In this document: in pieces, positions 53,217-62,388 of the stretch | Position numbering within the stretch: the stretch's first letter is position 1 | Layout of the letters: each line of letters starts with the position of its first letter | Assembly: GCA_964621615.1 (NCBI GenBank) | Contig: CAZUMW010000003.1 | Span: forward strand, 1-64,000 | Direction: 5' to 3' | From: CAZUMW01 sp964621615 | Lineage (GTDB): Bacteria; Desulfobacterota; WTBG01; CAIYCZ01; CAIRTM01 | Length of the DNA stretch: 64,000 bases | Program-made: the position numbers and the translations under genes | Notes under the pieces: generated by a model | The model's database searches: none | Seen by the model: the letters and a program-made list of their open reading frames with translations, nothing else | Told to the model about the DNA's origin: nothing

Positions 53217-55877
53217 TCACTGCCCATCAAGAACGCGCCTGACTGCCCGTGCAAGCTCGGAACGCGTGCTCGGCTTCGGGATAAATGATTTTACCCCGCT
53301 TTGTTTTATCCGCTCGCTGTCGATCATATCATTGTAACCTGTCATGAGAATCACCGGAATATCCGGACGGGCGGCAAGCACTTCAGCCGTCAGCCGGTCA
53401 CCGGTAAGGCCCGGCATGGTGAGATCGGTGATAAGCAGGTCATAATCAGAGGGTGATTGATGGAACCGCTCCAGTGTTCTGATGCTGTCGGTCAATCCCT
53501 CTACCGTATAGCCGAGGTGCTCGAGCATCTCTTTCATTGTGTAGACAACAGACTCTTCATCATCGACAATAAGGATTCTCTCGATACCGCCCTGAATGTC
53601 AGCCGCTGTATGCTCGGTCTCGTCAGCTGCCCCCGGTTCTACTACCGGTAATACAACAGTAAACACGGTTCCTTTGCCCGGCTCGCTCTCAACCGATATT
53701 GCCCCGCCGTGGTCCCGTATGATGCCGTCGACAACCGATAATCCCAGGCCGGTACCTTTGTTTGTTTCTTTGGTGGTAAAAAACGGGTCAAAAATACGAT
53801 CGATAATATCCGGTTCTATTCCGGGGCCGGTATCGCTGACAGTTAGCTGTACATAGTTTCCCGGCTTGATATTGTGAAAAAGCAGTGCCGCTTCTTTGTC
53901 CAGATAAACTGAAGAAAGGGTAATTTCCAGGACGCCGCCCGTTTCCTCCATAGCATGGACTGCATTGGTGCACAGGTTCATGCCGACCTGCTGCATCTGG
54001 GTCGCATCGGCCATAACCGTACCGGCGTGTTCGTCAATAGCTGTTTTTATTTCTATATTTGCGGGAATGATATTGCGGAGCATATTCAGCTGTTCAATTA
54101 GTGATGGGTGTACCTGATGCGGCATTTTGTTGACTGTGTTTTTGCGGCTGTAGGCGAGCATTTGCCTGACGATATCCCGTGCGCGCCCGCCCAGCTTCAG
54201 TATGCTGTCAAGAAATGTATATGCAGCGCTGTCCGGCGATATTTTATCTTTAGCCAGTTCGGCATACCCCATTATGCCGGCGAGAATGTTATTGAAATCA
54301 TGTGCGACACCCCCGGCGAGGGTGCCGACCGCTTCCATTTTTTGTGAATGATATAATTGCTGCTCTATTTTTTTATCGTGGGTGACGTCACGGTTGATGG
54401 AGCTGTAAAATGTCTGACCGGCAATTTCCCAACACGACACCGAGCTGCTGACATACAGTTCTGACCCGTCTTTTCTTTTCGTGACTGATAAAAAAGTCTC
54501 CCCCGGCTGCGGTAAGGTCTTTTTCCTGAAACGCTCGTCGTCCTGATTGCGTTTTTCCGGAGAGACCAGCTTGGTTACCTGCTTGCCTGTCAGCTCCTCC
54601 GGCTTGTAACCGAACACCGTTTGCGTTGCGGGGTTGCAGGATATGACCGTCCCCTGACTGTCGGTAATAATGATAGAATCGGCAGAGGAGTTGAAAATCG
54701 CCCTGAACTGTTCCTCAACCTTTTTCAGTTCAGTAATGTCATAAATTATTGCACAGAAATAAAACTTTCCCTCGTTCTGCCAGCTTGAAAGGGTAAGCTC
54801 CAGCGGGAACACGGTGCCGTCTTTTCGCCGGGCATAGGAGCGGCCCGCCGATTCGAATACCGGCGATTCTCTGATGTCATCATACGCTTCAAATGCATTG
54901 TCTTTTGATTGTTTTTCATTGTCCAGCAGAAGAATGTCCACCGAATGGCCTAAAATTTCCTTTTCAGTGTAGCCGAATATTTTCTGTGAGGCTTTATTCC
55001 AGTAGATGATTGTTCCATCTTCGTCGGTCAGGAAAATAGAAGCAGAGGTATGCTCAGCGACAGCCCGAAACTGCGCCTCACTCTCCCTGAGATCGTTTTC
55101 GGCACGCCGTTTGTCGGTAATGTCCCTGAGAAACGCAAAAAAGCACTCCTCAAACTCTGATTGATATTGAACGCTCACCTCAACATGTATAATGTCACCA
55201 TCTTTTCTGCGGTGTCTGGTTTCAAAGCGGTCTTCACCCAGCGCTTGTATGTTCTGGCTGCGCGCCAGAATAGCTTCCGGTGTTTCAGTTGCTTCCAAAT
55301 CAGCGATGTTCATGTCCAGAAGTTCATGCTTGGTGTAGCCGGTCATGTTACAGTAGGCATCATTTACTTCTTTCAGGCGTCCGTTGGCATCCATTAAAAT
55401 AAATCCATCCATGGCAGTTTGCAGTATTTTTCTGTGTTTTTTCTCGCGTGCCTGCAACGCCTCCTCAGCCTGTTTGCGCTCTGTGATATCCAGATGTGTC
55501 CCGCATGCTCTAACCGGTCTGCCCCGGTTATCCCACTCGATAACCTTCCCTCGGGACAGCACCCACACCCATTGGCCGGACTTGTGCAGCATCCGGAACT
55601 CCGCTTCATAATATGGGGTTTTCCCCTCTACATGGGCATCGAGGCTATCCTCTGCGTTCGGGAAATCGTCCGGGTGAACCAGCTTTTTCCAACTGCTCAA
55701 AGTGGGCGTTATTTCGTGCAGAGCGTATCCCACCATTTCTGTCAGGCGTTCGTTGTACTGTACATCATTTGTTTTCAGGTTCCAGTCCCAGGTTCCCAGA
55801 TCAGCGCCCATCAACGCCAAGCTCAGCTGCTCTTCCCTTTTCAGAAGTTCCTGTTCGACCTGTCTGCGTTCGGTCAT
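53217..55877 (-). CDS. Cytoplasmic hybrid histidine kinase with four PAS domains and a receiver
   Basis: About 886 residues with no TM segment. Four PAS domains fill residues 1-510; the first has LGTWDWNLKTNDVQYNERL and WVWVLSRGKVIEWD, and the fourth SADSIIITDSQGTVISCNPA. HisKA has GGVAHDFNNILAGIMGYAEL, marking the NtrB-like HDFNN class; HATPase has NLCTNAVHAM and KGTGLGLSVVDGIIRDHGG. The C-terminal receiver has DLLITDLTMPGLTGD. It senses cytoplasmic or diffusible signals. Start at ATG 55877 has AGGTGG upstream. It is convergent with the TreT-like gene and has no adjacent regulator. Confidence 0.92.
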   Translation of the reverse strand: MTERRQVEQELLKREEQLSLALMGADLGTWDWNLKTNDVQYNERLTEMVGYALHEITPTLSSWKKLVHPDDFPNAEDSLDAHVEGKTPYYEAEFRMLHKSGQWVWVLSRGKVIEWDNRGRPVRACGTHLDITERKQAEEALQAREKKHRKILQTAMDGFILMDANGRLKEVNDAYCNMTGYTKHELLDMNIADLEATETPEAILARSQNIQALGEDRFETRHRRKDGDIIHVEVSVQYQSEFEECFFAFLRDITDKRRAENDLRESEAQFRAVAEHTSASIFLTDEDGTIIYWNKASQKIFGYTEKEILGHSVDILLLDNEKQSKDNAFEAYDDIRESPVFESAGRSYARRKDGTVFPLELTLSSWQNEGKFYFCAIIYDITELKKVEEQFRAIFNSSADSIIITDSQGTVISCNPATQTVFGYKPEELTGKQVTKLVSPEKRNQDDERFRKKTLPQPGETFLSVTKRKDGSELYVSSSVSCWEIAGQTFYSSINRDVTHDKKIEQQLYHSQKMEAVGTLAGGVAHDFNNILAGIMGYAELAKDKISPDSAAYTFLDSILKLGGRARDIVRQMLAYSRKNTVNKMPHQVHPSLIEQLNMLRNIIPANIEIKTAIDEHAGTVMADATQMQQVGMNLCTNAVHAMEETGGVLEITLSSVYLDKEAALLFHNIKPGNYVQLTVSDTGPGIEPDIIDRIFDPFFTTKETNKGTGLGLSVVDGIIRDHGGAISVESEPGKGTVFTVVLPVVEPGAADETEHTAADIQGGIERILIVDDEESVVYTMKEMLEHLGYTVEGLTDSIRTLERFHQSPSDYDLLITDLTMPGLTGDRLTAEVLAARPDIPVILMTGYNDMIDSERIKQSGVKSFIPKPSTRSELARAVRRVLDGQ

Positions 55878-56316
55878 AATCGGCCACCTGAAATAGTTGC
55901 AGTAAGGAATAATCACCACGCACAGAGAGGGCCATCCGGTTTGCATGATACGTGCGGGATATCACTGAAATGGGGTATATGTTCAATGTGCCTGTGTACC
56001 CTGTGTCAACGGAAAGCCTTTCCCTGCACGTTCCAGAAACAGTAGAGTATATTTATATCTGAAGTTCTTTTTGATTACACCCTAACGCAATATCATATTT
56101 ACTATCGGAACAAAAAAACAAAAATTAAAACAGATAATTTTATTTTTACATAAAACAAGATCAACCTGTTTTTTTTAAGGTGTTTGAAGCATTTTTGCGG
56201 TTCTCATTGCAAACGTATAGGAGAACGTTTGAAGGAGAAAGCATTTTGCCAGCGCACCGAATTTTCCTGAAATAGTTCTCATTCGTACATACTTTAAAGA
56301 CGATTTCAGAAAGCAG

Positions 56317-56339
56317 GCCGGACATTTTTTTTGTCCGGC
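56317..56339. other. T-loop hairpin next to YD-repeat relic
   Basis: GCCGGACA and TGTCCGGC form an eight-base perfect stem with a seven-T loop. It ends five bases before the stop codon that opens the YD-repeat relic. Role unknown. Confidence 0.5.
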
Positions 56340-56347
56340 AATAATAA

Positions 56348-56638
56348 CTGAATTTCAGCTGCAACGGTGATGACCTTACCGGCATTACCGAGGCTGCCGG
56401 CCGAAAGAGAGAAGTTGAGTGCCGGGACGGTAAAATACCAAGGATCATTTACCCTGACGGCGATAGCTCGTGGACATATAATTATGAGGGTGATTATCTT
56501 ATCAGTGCCGTTTATAAGGCAGTACGTAGAGTGGGCGAACCCAAGCAGAAGCCACCATTGCAGGGCCTGCTCAGCGCGGATCTCCTGGGGAAAATCGAAT
56601 GGATTAAGACTCCAATTGAGGGTGCAATCAATTTTTGA
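56348..56638 (+). pseudogene. YD-repeat (RHS-like) relic without start codon
   Basis: A 96-codon plus-strand reading frame lies between a TAA at 56345 and a TGA at 56636, with no ATG in frame. It translates to a protein-like segment containing DLTGITEAAGRKREVECRDG, IIYPDGDSSWTYNYEGDYLI and GKIEWIKTPIEG. The xLTxITxAAGR...YPDGxxxxYxY pattern is the core of RHS/YD repeats, which form shells around toxins or surface structures. Nothing like the rest of an RHS protein is found in any frame nearby, so it looks like the broken end of a larger gene. Alternatively it is a short insertion moved here. Confidence 0.6.
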
Positions 56639-56722
56639 CTTACCTATAAATCAAGGCATTATGACACATCCTGTTCCAGATGCCGGCCATGCTGTGTTGT
56701 GTGACACACGTTAAATCAGGCG

Positions 56723-57553
56723 CTACTTCACCTCAGCCTGTATTTCTCCGACAGTCGTTTCCGCGCTGATCCAGCCGTCGCCCGTGCCGAGGGTGAACGT
56801 CGCCGTTGATCCGGTACCATCGCTGCTCTGCTCATACTCATCGATTCCGCTGACGGAAATGCTGCCGACTTCTGTTGTCAGATCGACGATGCAGGAGAGA
56901 TTTTGCGAAAGGCCGATATCGATTGCGCCGGTGGCGGTTTGTGCCGAACCGTTGACAGCGCCGGAACCCGTCACATACACGCTGATGTTCCCTGCCGAGG
57001 TCTCCATGTCGAAGCTGTCACCCGAGAAGGAGTCGATATCGATGGCCCCGGCCTCGGATAGCACCGTCAGATCACCCTCCGCCTGCTGGACGGAGACCGA
57101 ACCCGCGGCTGCCGTGATATAGCCGCCGGTAATGTGTTCACAGTTTACAAGGCCCGCTTCAGTGTCGATGGTAACTCTTTTCTTCGACATGTTGCTGAAG
57201 GTGATAGCAGCTCCGCCTGCTGCAAACGGCGGCCCGCCCCCGTCGTCCCAGGGCGTATTTACGGTCACGCTGCAGGTGTCGCCGTCGCGCTCAACTGTGA
57301 CTTCGATTTGTTCAAGCACTGCCCGCGCAGCAGATTCTGATAGGGCGCTGACCTGTTTCTCGACGGTCAGGCTGATCTCGCTTGCGTTGTCTGCGCTTTC
57401 ATCAGTCCTGATAGTTATGGTGCCCGCCGTATTGCTGACGTACAGCGAGCTGAAATCGTTTGTTGTTGTATACGTTTCCGTTTCGGTTTCCTGGACACGT
57501 TTGCAGGCTGACAGTAAAAGACCAAGCATACAGATAATAACGGCTTTTTTCAT
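56723..57553 (-). CDS. DUF4097-type beta-solenoid lipoprotein
   Basis: A 276-residue lipoprotein. Lipobox LLSAC near residue 17. The rest is a repeating beta pattern of roughly 15-20 residues (TITIRTDESADNA, VTIDTEAGLVNCEH, GAIDIDSFSGDSF, NISVYVTGSGAVN, GSISVSGID, GWISAETTVGEIQAEV), like DUF4097/DUF2807 adhesin-like heads. GGGGGTG upstream supports the start. These proteins are thought to sit at the cell surface; no function is known. Flanked by the YD-repeat relic and a gene-poor stretch. Confidence 0.78.
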   Translation of the reverse strand: MKKAVIICMLGLLLSACKRVQETETETYTTTNDFSSLYVSNTAGTITIRTDESADNASEISLTVEKQVSALSESAARAVLEQIEVTVERDGDTCSVTVNTPWDDGGGPPFAAGGAAITFSNMSKKRVTIDTEAGLVNCEHITGGYITAAAGSVSVQQAEGDLTVLSEAGAIDIDSFSGDSFDMETSAGNISVYVTGSGAVNGSAQTATGAIDIGLSQNLSCIVDLTTEVGSISVSGIDEYEQSSDGTGSTATFTLGTGDGWISAETTVGEIQAEVK

Positions 57554-57895
57554 AACGCACCCCCGATGGCTGTTCTCAGCAGCAATTTTCTGAACTCATG
57601 TTGTTTCCGCTCAGGCGTTTTTGGGCACAATTTTAAATTATAATTCACGTTATTGCAAACACTTAGCTTAGTCCGACCCCGGTATGGCCGCACCATGGGG
57701 GCCTTATTCTGTGAAGGTGCGTTTTGTGGATTGCTTATGTTTAATCGGTCTTCCGAACTGACGAATGCATAAGTAAAAACAAAGCCCCTGAATCCACTCG
57801 CTGCGGCATAAGTGCCGATTCCTCAAATTTGCGAATAGCCTCGCGTAAAATTCGAGGAACAGCGCTTCCCCAAAAGCAGTGCCTGCTGTTTTATA

Positions 57896-57924
57896 TTGAC
57901 ATAGCCCCGATAACCGCCTACACT
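57896..57924 (+). promoter_or_regulatory. Sigma-70 promoter of the DUF166 gene
   Basis: TTGACA at 57896-57901, a 17-base spacer and TACACT at 57919-57924, 45 bases before the ATG. The rest of the 57554-57968 gap holds an imperfect hairpin near 57823-57860 and no gene. Confidence 0.65.
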
Positions 57925-57968
57925 TTTCGCTTCGAATACAGATTAACAGAACAGGGCAGCCGTTCGAA

Positions 57969-58733
57969 ATGAAAATTCTTGTTATTGTTCAGGGCGCCTA
58001 CGGCGAGCGTATTGTCGACAATCTGAAAAACCGCGCGCCTGCCGAGTGGGAAATAGTTTCTGTTCAGTTAACGCCCGGGCTTCCGCACATCATCGATCAC
58101 CCTGCAGACTTTCTGCCGCCCGACATTCCCGGGTGTGACCTGCTGCTTTTTTTGAGCGAGTCGGACGCATCGGCCCAGCTCATTCCCGAAATAGCCAGGC
58201 AGGCACGTGCAAAAGGCGTTATTGCACCGGTTGAAAACTCCGACTGGCTTTCCCAGGGGCTGAAGGGACAGGTGCAGCGGGAGCTCGAGCGAGCCGGCAT
58301 CGGAAGCGCGTTTCCAAAAAATTTCTGCACATTGACCCGGAGCACCTACGGCTACCGTGGCAGGGCCGAATCCTATGACTGCCCGGTCATATCGCAGTTC
58401 GCAGAACACTTCGGGCAGCCCGAATTTAAAGTCGAAGTGGACCATCGGGGAGTCATTAAAAACATCACGGTCACGCGCTGTTCTGCCTGCGGAGCAACCT
58501 ATCACGCCGTCAACAAAGTAATCGGCAAGCATGTGGATGAAGTCATTCCCAATGCGGGCCTGCTCAGCATGCAGTTCCCCTGTCTGGCTTCAATGCAGAT
58601 GGAACATATCGACAAAGATCTGTACAACACCCTCATGCATCTTTCAGGGCAGATATTCAACGACCAGCTTGAGCCGCACATCGAGCCGTATTACTCAGAA
58701 AATCGACGCAAAAAAAAGGGGGAGGAAGGGTAG
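57969..58733 (+). CDS. DUF166 family protein
   Basis: A 254-residue protein. MKILVIVQGAYGERIVDNLK and a later PVENSDWLSQGLKGQ mark the DUF166 family, often labelled as a thymidylate synthase-like protein without proof. A possible metal site is VTRCSACGATYHAV with CPCLAS later; cysteines at LTRCSACG are conserved in family members as I recall. The C-terminus is helical (HIDKDLYNTLMHLSGQI). A sigma-70 promoter precedes it. Function unknown; it is common in archaea and anaerobic bacteria, which fits the archaeal-type thymidylate synthase elsewhere in the window. Confidence 0.78.
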   Translation: MKILVIVQGAYGERIVDNLKNRAPAEWEIVSVQLTPGLPHIIDHPADFLPPDIPGCDLLLFLSESDASAQLIPEIARQARAKGVIAPVENSDWLSQGLKGQVQRELERAGIGSAFPKNFCTLTRSTYGYRGRAESYDCPVISQFAEHFGQPEFKVEVDHRGVIKNITVTRCSACGATYHAVNKVIGKHVDEVIPNAGLLSMQFPCLASMQMEHIDKDLYNTLMHLSGQIFNDQLEPHIEPYYSENRRKKKGEEG

Positions 58734-59248
58734 GACGTTGCTTCTGGCATTTCGAGCGTGCACATAAAACCTTATCACTGCACCCCCGGAACTTCTCGTC
58801 GATGCAGAGGTAAGACCGTTAATCCCGCGGATTGCTCATGATCATCACCGTGCTCGGTCATACTTTCATCCAAGACCCTATATCATCAGGAAAAGAGCTG
58901 CGATTCCTGTAAGGGACAAGCGGCGCCGCGTACCACGGGCTATGCTCAAAGCACGCCCGTGTAAGAGCCGGTTCTTTCCGATTTTCTTTGAACTTTTTTT
59001 ATCGGCAAGCATTCTGCTTGGACGGTACACCCCAAAAACTGCTGTTTATTGGTCTCGCTGCATATCATGTTCACCAGTCGCGCGGCAACAGGTATTTTAT
59101 GACTTGTCGGTTTGCGCCGCATGGTAGAAATTGAAATGGCCGGTCAGCCTGCATTGCAAGCATATCCAGAAAATTGCACTTCGTCCCGTCAACCCACACA
59201 ACAGCCGTATATTTAATATTTAAGATGTGACCCTTGTGCCCTTTTGTT
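58734..59248. other. Gene-poor region
   Basis: About 515 bases between convergent genes. Short open frames exist on both strands, such as one of about 60 codons on the minus strand at 59070-59248, but none has a start with a ribosome site or a recognisable motif. No strong terminator seen. Confidence 0.4.
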
Positions 59249-62215
59249 TCACTCGCAGGTATGGTATACAGACACCCCCCGTCTTTCGAGCTCGGGAATA
59301 TATACTGTGCAGGATGCCGTGTTTAATTCGTTGTCGCGCACAGATACTGTGTCACCGGTGCTTAAGCCGGAGTTTGCCGTAAGGACGTAAATGTCTGCTA
59401 TCTGATTGTTATCCAGGTAAAGATACTGCAGGTTCAGAAGTTCGGAAAGCGCGCTGATGTCCGCTATCCGGTTGTCCTGCACATAAAGGTATCTCAGATT
59501 TACCAGTGCGGAAAGCGGGCCTATGTTTGCTATCCGGTTATATTCCAGGCTAAGCCAGTACAGGTTAACCAGCCTGGAAAGCGCGCTGATGTCCGCTATC
59601 CGGTTGTCCTGCACGTAAAGGAACCTCAGGTTCTCAAGCCATGAAAGCGGGCTGATGTCTGCTATCTGATTGTTGTCCAGGTAAAGATACTGCAGCTTCG
59701 CCAGTACTGAAAGCGGACAGATATTTTGTATCTGATTGTTCCCCAGGGTAAGGGACTGGAGGTTTGCAAGCGCTGAAAGCGGGCTGATGTCTGCTATCTG
59801 ATTGTTATCCAGGTAAAGGGTCTGCAGGTTCCTCAGTCCTGAAAGAGCGCCTATGTCTGCGATCTGGTTGTTCCCCGCTGTAAGGTAGCGCAGATTCGCA
59901 AGCCCAGTCAGCGGGCGTATGTCTGATATCCGGTTTTCATTCAGGACAAGCCTCTGGAGGTACACAAGCGCTGAAAGCGGGCTGATGTCTGCTATCTGAT
60001 TGTCAGCCAGGACAAGCCTCTGAAGATTCACACAATACTCAATCCCCGCGATGTTCGAAATACCCTGCGAAGATGCATACAGTGTTGTAATCGATAGCAG
60101 ATCGCTGCTGAAAATATCTTCACCCTCATGTTTCCCTGTCGCATCCCGTATTGCCGCTTCCAGGGCGGGATCGGGAAACGCAACCGATTCATCAGCGCAA
60201 TAATTGTTCACGGAGACACCCCGCTCCTCCAGCTCAGGTATGTACATCCAGCAGGAGGCCGGGCTTAACGGATTGATGCTCAAATCGATCACATCGCCCG
60301 AACCTATGCCGGAATTTTCAACAAGACTGCGGATGTCCGTTATCTGATTAAAGCTCAAGCGAAGCGTCTGCAGGTTGACAAGCCTTGACAGCGCGCTGAT
60401 GTCTGCTATCTGATTGTGATATAGGTTCAGGTACTGCAGGTTCTCAAGCCCCGCCAGTGGGCGTATGTCGGGTATGTGATTGTTGAGTAAGCTAAGGTTC
60501 TGCAGGTTTATACAATACTCAATCCCTGTAATGTCTGTAATACCCTGTGAGGATGCATACAGCGTTGTAACCGATAGCAGATCGCTGCTGAAAATATCTT
60601 CGTCTTCATATTTCCCTATCACATCCCGTATCACCCCTTCCAGAGCGGGATCGGAAAACTCAACCGATTCGTCAGCGCACAAATGGTGTACCCTCACCCC
60701 CTGTGCCTCCATTTCAGGTATATACAGCCAACAGGAAGCCGGGCTTAACGGGTTGTACTCCAAATCGATCACATCGCCCGGATTTATACCGGGATTTTCT
60801 GTAAGGGCGTAAATGTCTGCTATCTGATTGTCCGCCAGGATCAGCGTCTGTATATTAACCAGCTTTGAAAGGGTGCCGATGTCTGTTATCTGATTGTAGT
60901 GCAGGTAAAGCGTCTGCAGGTTGGCAAGCCCTGACAGCGCGCGTATATGTGCTATCCGGTTGTGAGCCAGGTGAAGCGTCTGCAGATTCGTCAGCCTTGA
61001 AAGCATGTAAATATCTGCTATCTGATTGCCTGTCAAGATAAGCGTCTGCAGGTTGACAAGGCCTGACAGCGCACATATGTCTGAAATCCGGTTGTAGTGA
61101 AGGTACAGGATGTTCAGCTTCACAAGCCCTGACAGCGCGCTGATGTCTGCTATCTGGTTGTCAGCCAGATGAAGCGTCTGCAGGTTCACACAATACTCAA
61201 TCCCTGTAATGTCCGAAATACCCTGTGAATTTGCATGCAGGGTTGTAATCGATAGCAGATCGCTGATGAAAATATCTTCATCTTCATGTTTCCCTATCGC
61301 ATCCCGTATCACCGCTTCCAGCGCAGGATCGGGAAACTCAACCACCTGATCGCCATCCCCTCCAGGCAGGGCGGAGGTTGTTGCAGGAGAGCCGCCGCCG
61401 TCTCCACCCGGCGGCACGGCAGTGGTTGTGGTTGTAGTGGTCACAGGAGAGCTGCCGCCGCCTCCGGATGAGGCGGTGGTGGTCGAGCTTGATTCAATGA
61501 CTGTCGTGGTAGTCGGCACAGGCGTTTCTTTGCCTGATTCCACAGCAACATTTACCGAATCATACGCTTTTGAGCCATCAGCACCCGTAGCTGTAATCAT
61601 GTATGTTGTGGTTTCTCCCGGAGACACCTCGATGCTGCCCGAGGTCCCCACCTCGCCTATGCCCTGATCTATGGATGCGGCGACAGCATTGTCCGATGTC
61701 CAGCTGAGCGTCGATGTCCCCCCTTTTTCTATTGTGAGGGGATCCGCGCTGATACGTACCGAGAGCTCAGCGGGAGGCGCTTTCGGCGCCCCGGCCACAG
61801 CGAAATTGCAGCTGATCGTCTTTTGAAAAACCCCGAGGCGGATTTGTTGCGGATTGTTTGACCTGCACTCATTGCTGTTAGCGGATGTGTACTCCACAAT
61901 GTAATTGCCCGCCCGGAGGTTTGAAAAGGAGTATTCACCGTCGCTTTCTGTCGTTGCAGTATCTATTTTGACCGGGAATATGAAAAAGATTAATTTTTCA
62001 AGTGATATTTCTGCCCCGGAAAGGCCCTCCTCCTGCAGATCCATCCGGCCGTTTTCGTTCTCGTCAATGAAACAATAGCCTGAGATCTGTCCCCGTAACA
62101 GTGGTTGGGAGGATATGTCTCGGCTGTCGGCGCCGTAGAGGGTGAGCGGCAACAACACGGCTGAAACCACTGCGGTACAAAGGAAATATTTTATTGTGTG
62201 AGCTTTAATAATCAT
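59249..62215 (-). CDS. Giant secreted LRR protein with three LRR modules
   Basis: 988 residues. Signal peptide, then a SdrD/Cna-B-like domain (SGYCFIDENENGRMDLQEEG, GEYSFSNLRAGNYIVEYTS), then an Ig-like domain (STLSWTSDNAVAASIDQGIG), then a Ser/Thr/Gly-rich linker (about residues 230-285). Three LRR modules follow. Each starts with a cap (FPDPALEAVIRDAIGKHEDE ... GIEYC) and ends with a cap (SPASCWLYIPE). They hold about 6, 3 and 10 repeats of 22 residues in the internalin style (LQTLYLDNNQIADISPLSAL). A surface protein-binding role is likely. No anchor motif is visible, so retention is unclear. Confidence 0.88.
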   Translation of the reverse strand: MIIKAHTIKYFLCTAVVSAVLLPLTLYGADSRDISSQPLLRGQISGYCFIDENENGRMDLQEEGLSGAEISLEKLIFFIFPVKIDTATTESDGEYSFSNLRAGNYIVEYTSANSNECRSNNPQQIRLGVFQKTISCNFAVAGAPKAPPAELSVRISADPLTIEKGGTSTLSWTSDNAVAASIDQGIGEVGTSGSIEVSPGETTTYMITATGADGSKAYDSVNVAVESGKETPVPTTTTVIESSSTTTASSGGGGSSPVTTTTTTTAVPPGGDGGGSPATTSALPGGDGDQVVEFPDPALEAVIRDAIGKHEDEDIFISDLLSITTLHANSQGISDITGIEYCVNLQTLHLADNQIADISALSGLVKLNILYLHYNRISDICALSGLVNLQTLILTGNQIADIYMLSRLTNLQTLHLAHNRIAHIRALSGLANLQTLYLHYNQITDIGTLSKLVNIQTLILADNQIADIYALTENPGINPGDVIDLEYNPLSPASCWLYIPEMEAQGVRVHHLCADESVEFSDPALEGVIRDVIGKYEDEDIFSSDLLSVTTLYASSQGITDITGIEYCINLQNLSLLNNHIPDIRPLAGLENLQYLNLYHNQIADISALSRLVNLQTLRLSFNQITDIRSLVENSGIGSGDVIDLSINPLSPASCWMYIPELEERGVSVNNYCADESVAFPDPALEAAIRDATGKHEGEDIFSSDLLSITTLYASSQGISNIAGIEYCVNLQRLVLADNQIADISPLSALVYLQRLVLNENRISDIRPLTGLANLRYLTAGNNQIADIGALSGLRNLQTLYLDNNQIADISPLSALANLQSLTLGNNQIQNICPLSVLAKLQYLYLDNNQIADISPLSWLENLRFLYVQDNRIADISALSRLVNLYWLSLEYNRIANIGPLSALVNLRYLYVQDNRIADISALSELLNLQYLYLDNNQIADIYVLTANSGLSTGDTVSVRDNELNTASCTVYIPELERRGVSVYHTCE
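59280..61345 (-). repeat. Tandem LRR-coding DNA repeats in three modules
   Basis: The coding DNA is a stack of 66-base repeats (22 codons) grouped in three modules of about 670, 480 and 910 bases, starting near 61340, 60670 and 60190. Many repeats share long near-identical words such as GCTGATGTCTGCTATCTGAT on the plus strand, a setting for length change by recombination. Confidence 0.78.
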
Positions 62216-62388
62216 TTTTTTGCATTGCGGAATGAAGCTGTGACATTGACTTGTCAGCAGCAGCCTGCGGCGCGCTTGTGCTGCCGGTAATTAAATAAAA
62301 ATTAAGATCGCGGGGGCACAGCTCTGAAACGTTGAGCGCGTTCGATATCCTGCAGCAAGCACCGTGCAGTCATGCAGTATAGCTTTTG

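Noticed and set aside
58990..59248. A minus-strand frame of about 60 codons after the LRR gene that reads protein-like
   Set aside because: The length is not unusual by chance, it lacks a start with a ribosome site and shows no recognisable motif.
61422..61667. Val-rich plus-strand frame opposite the LRR protein linker
   Set aside because: Composition is explained by the antisense of the Ser/Thr/Gly linker.
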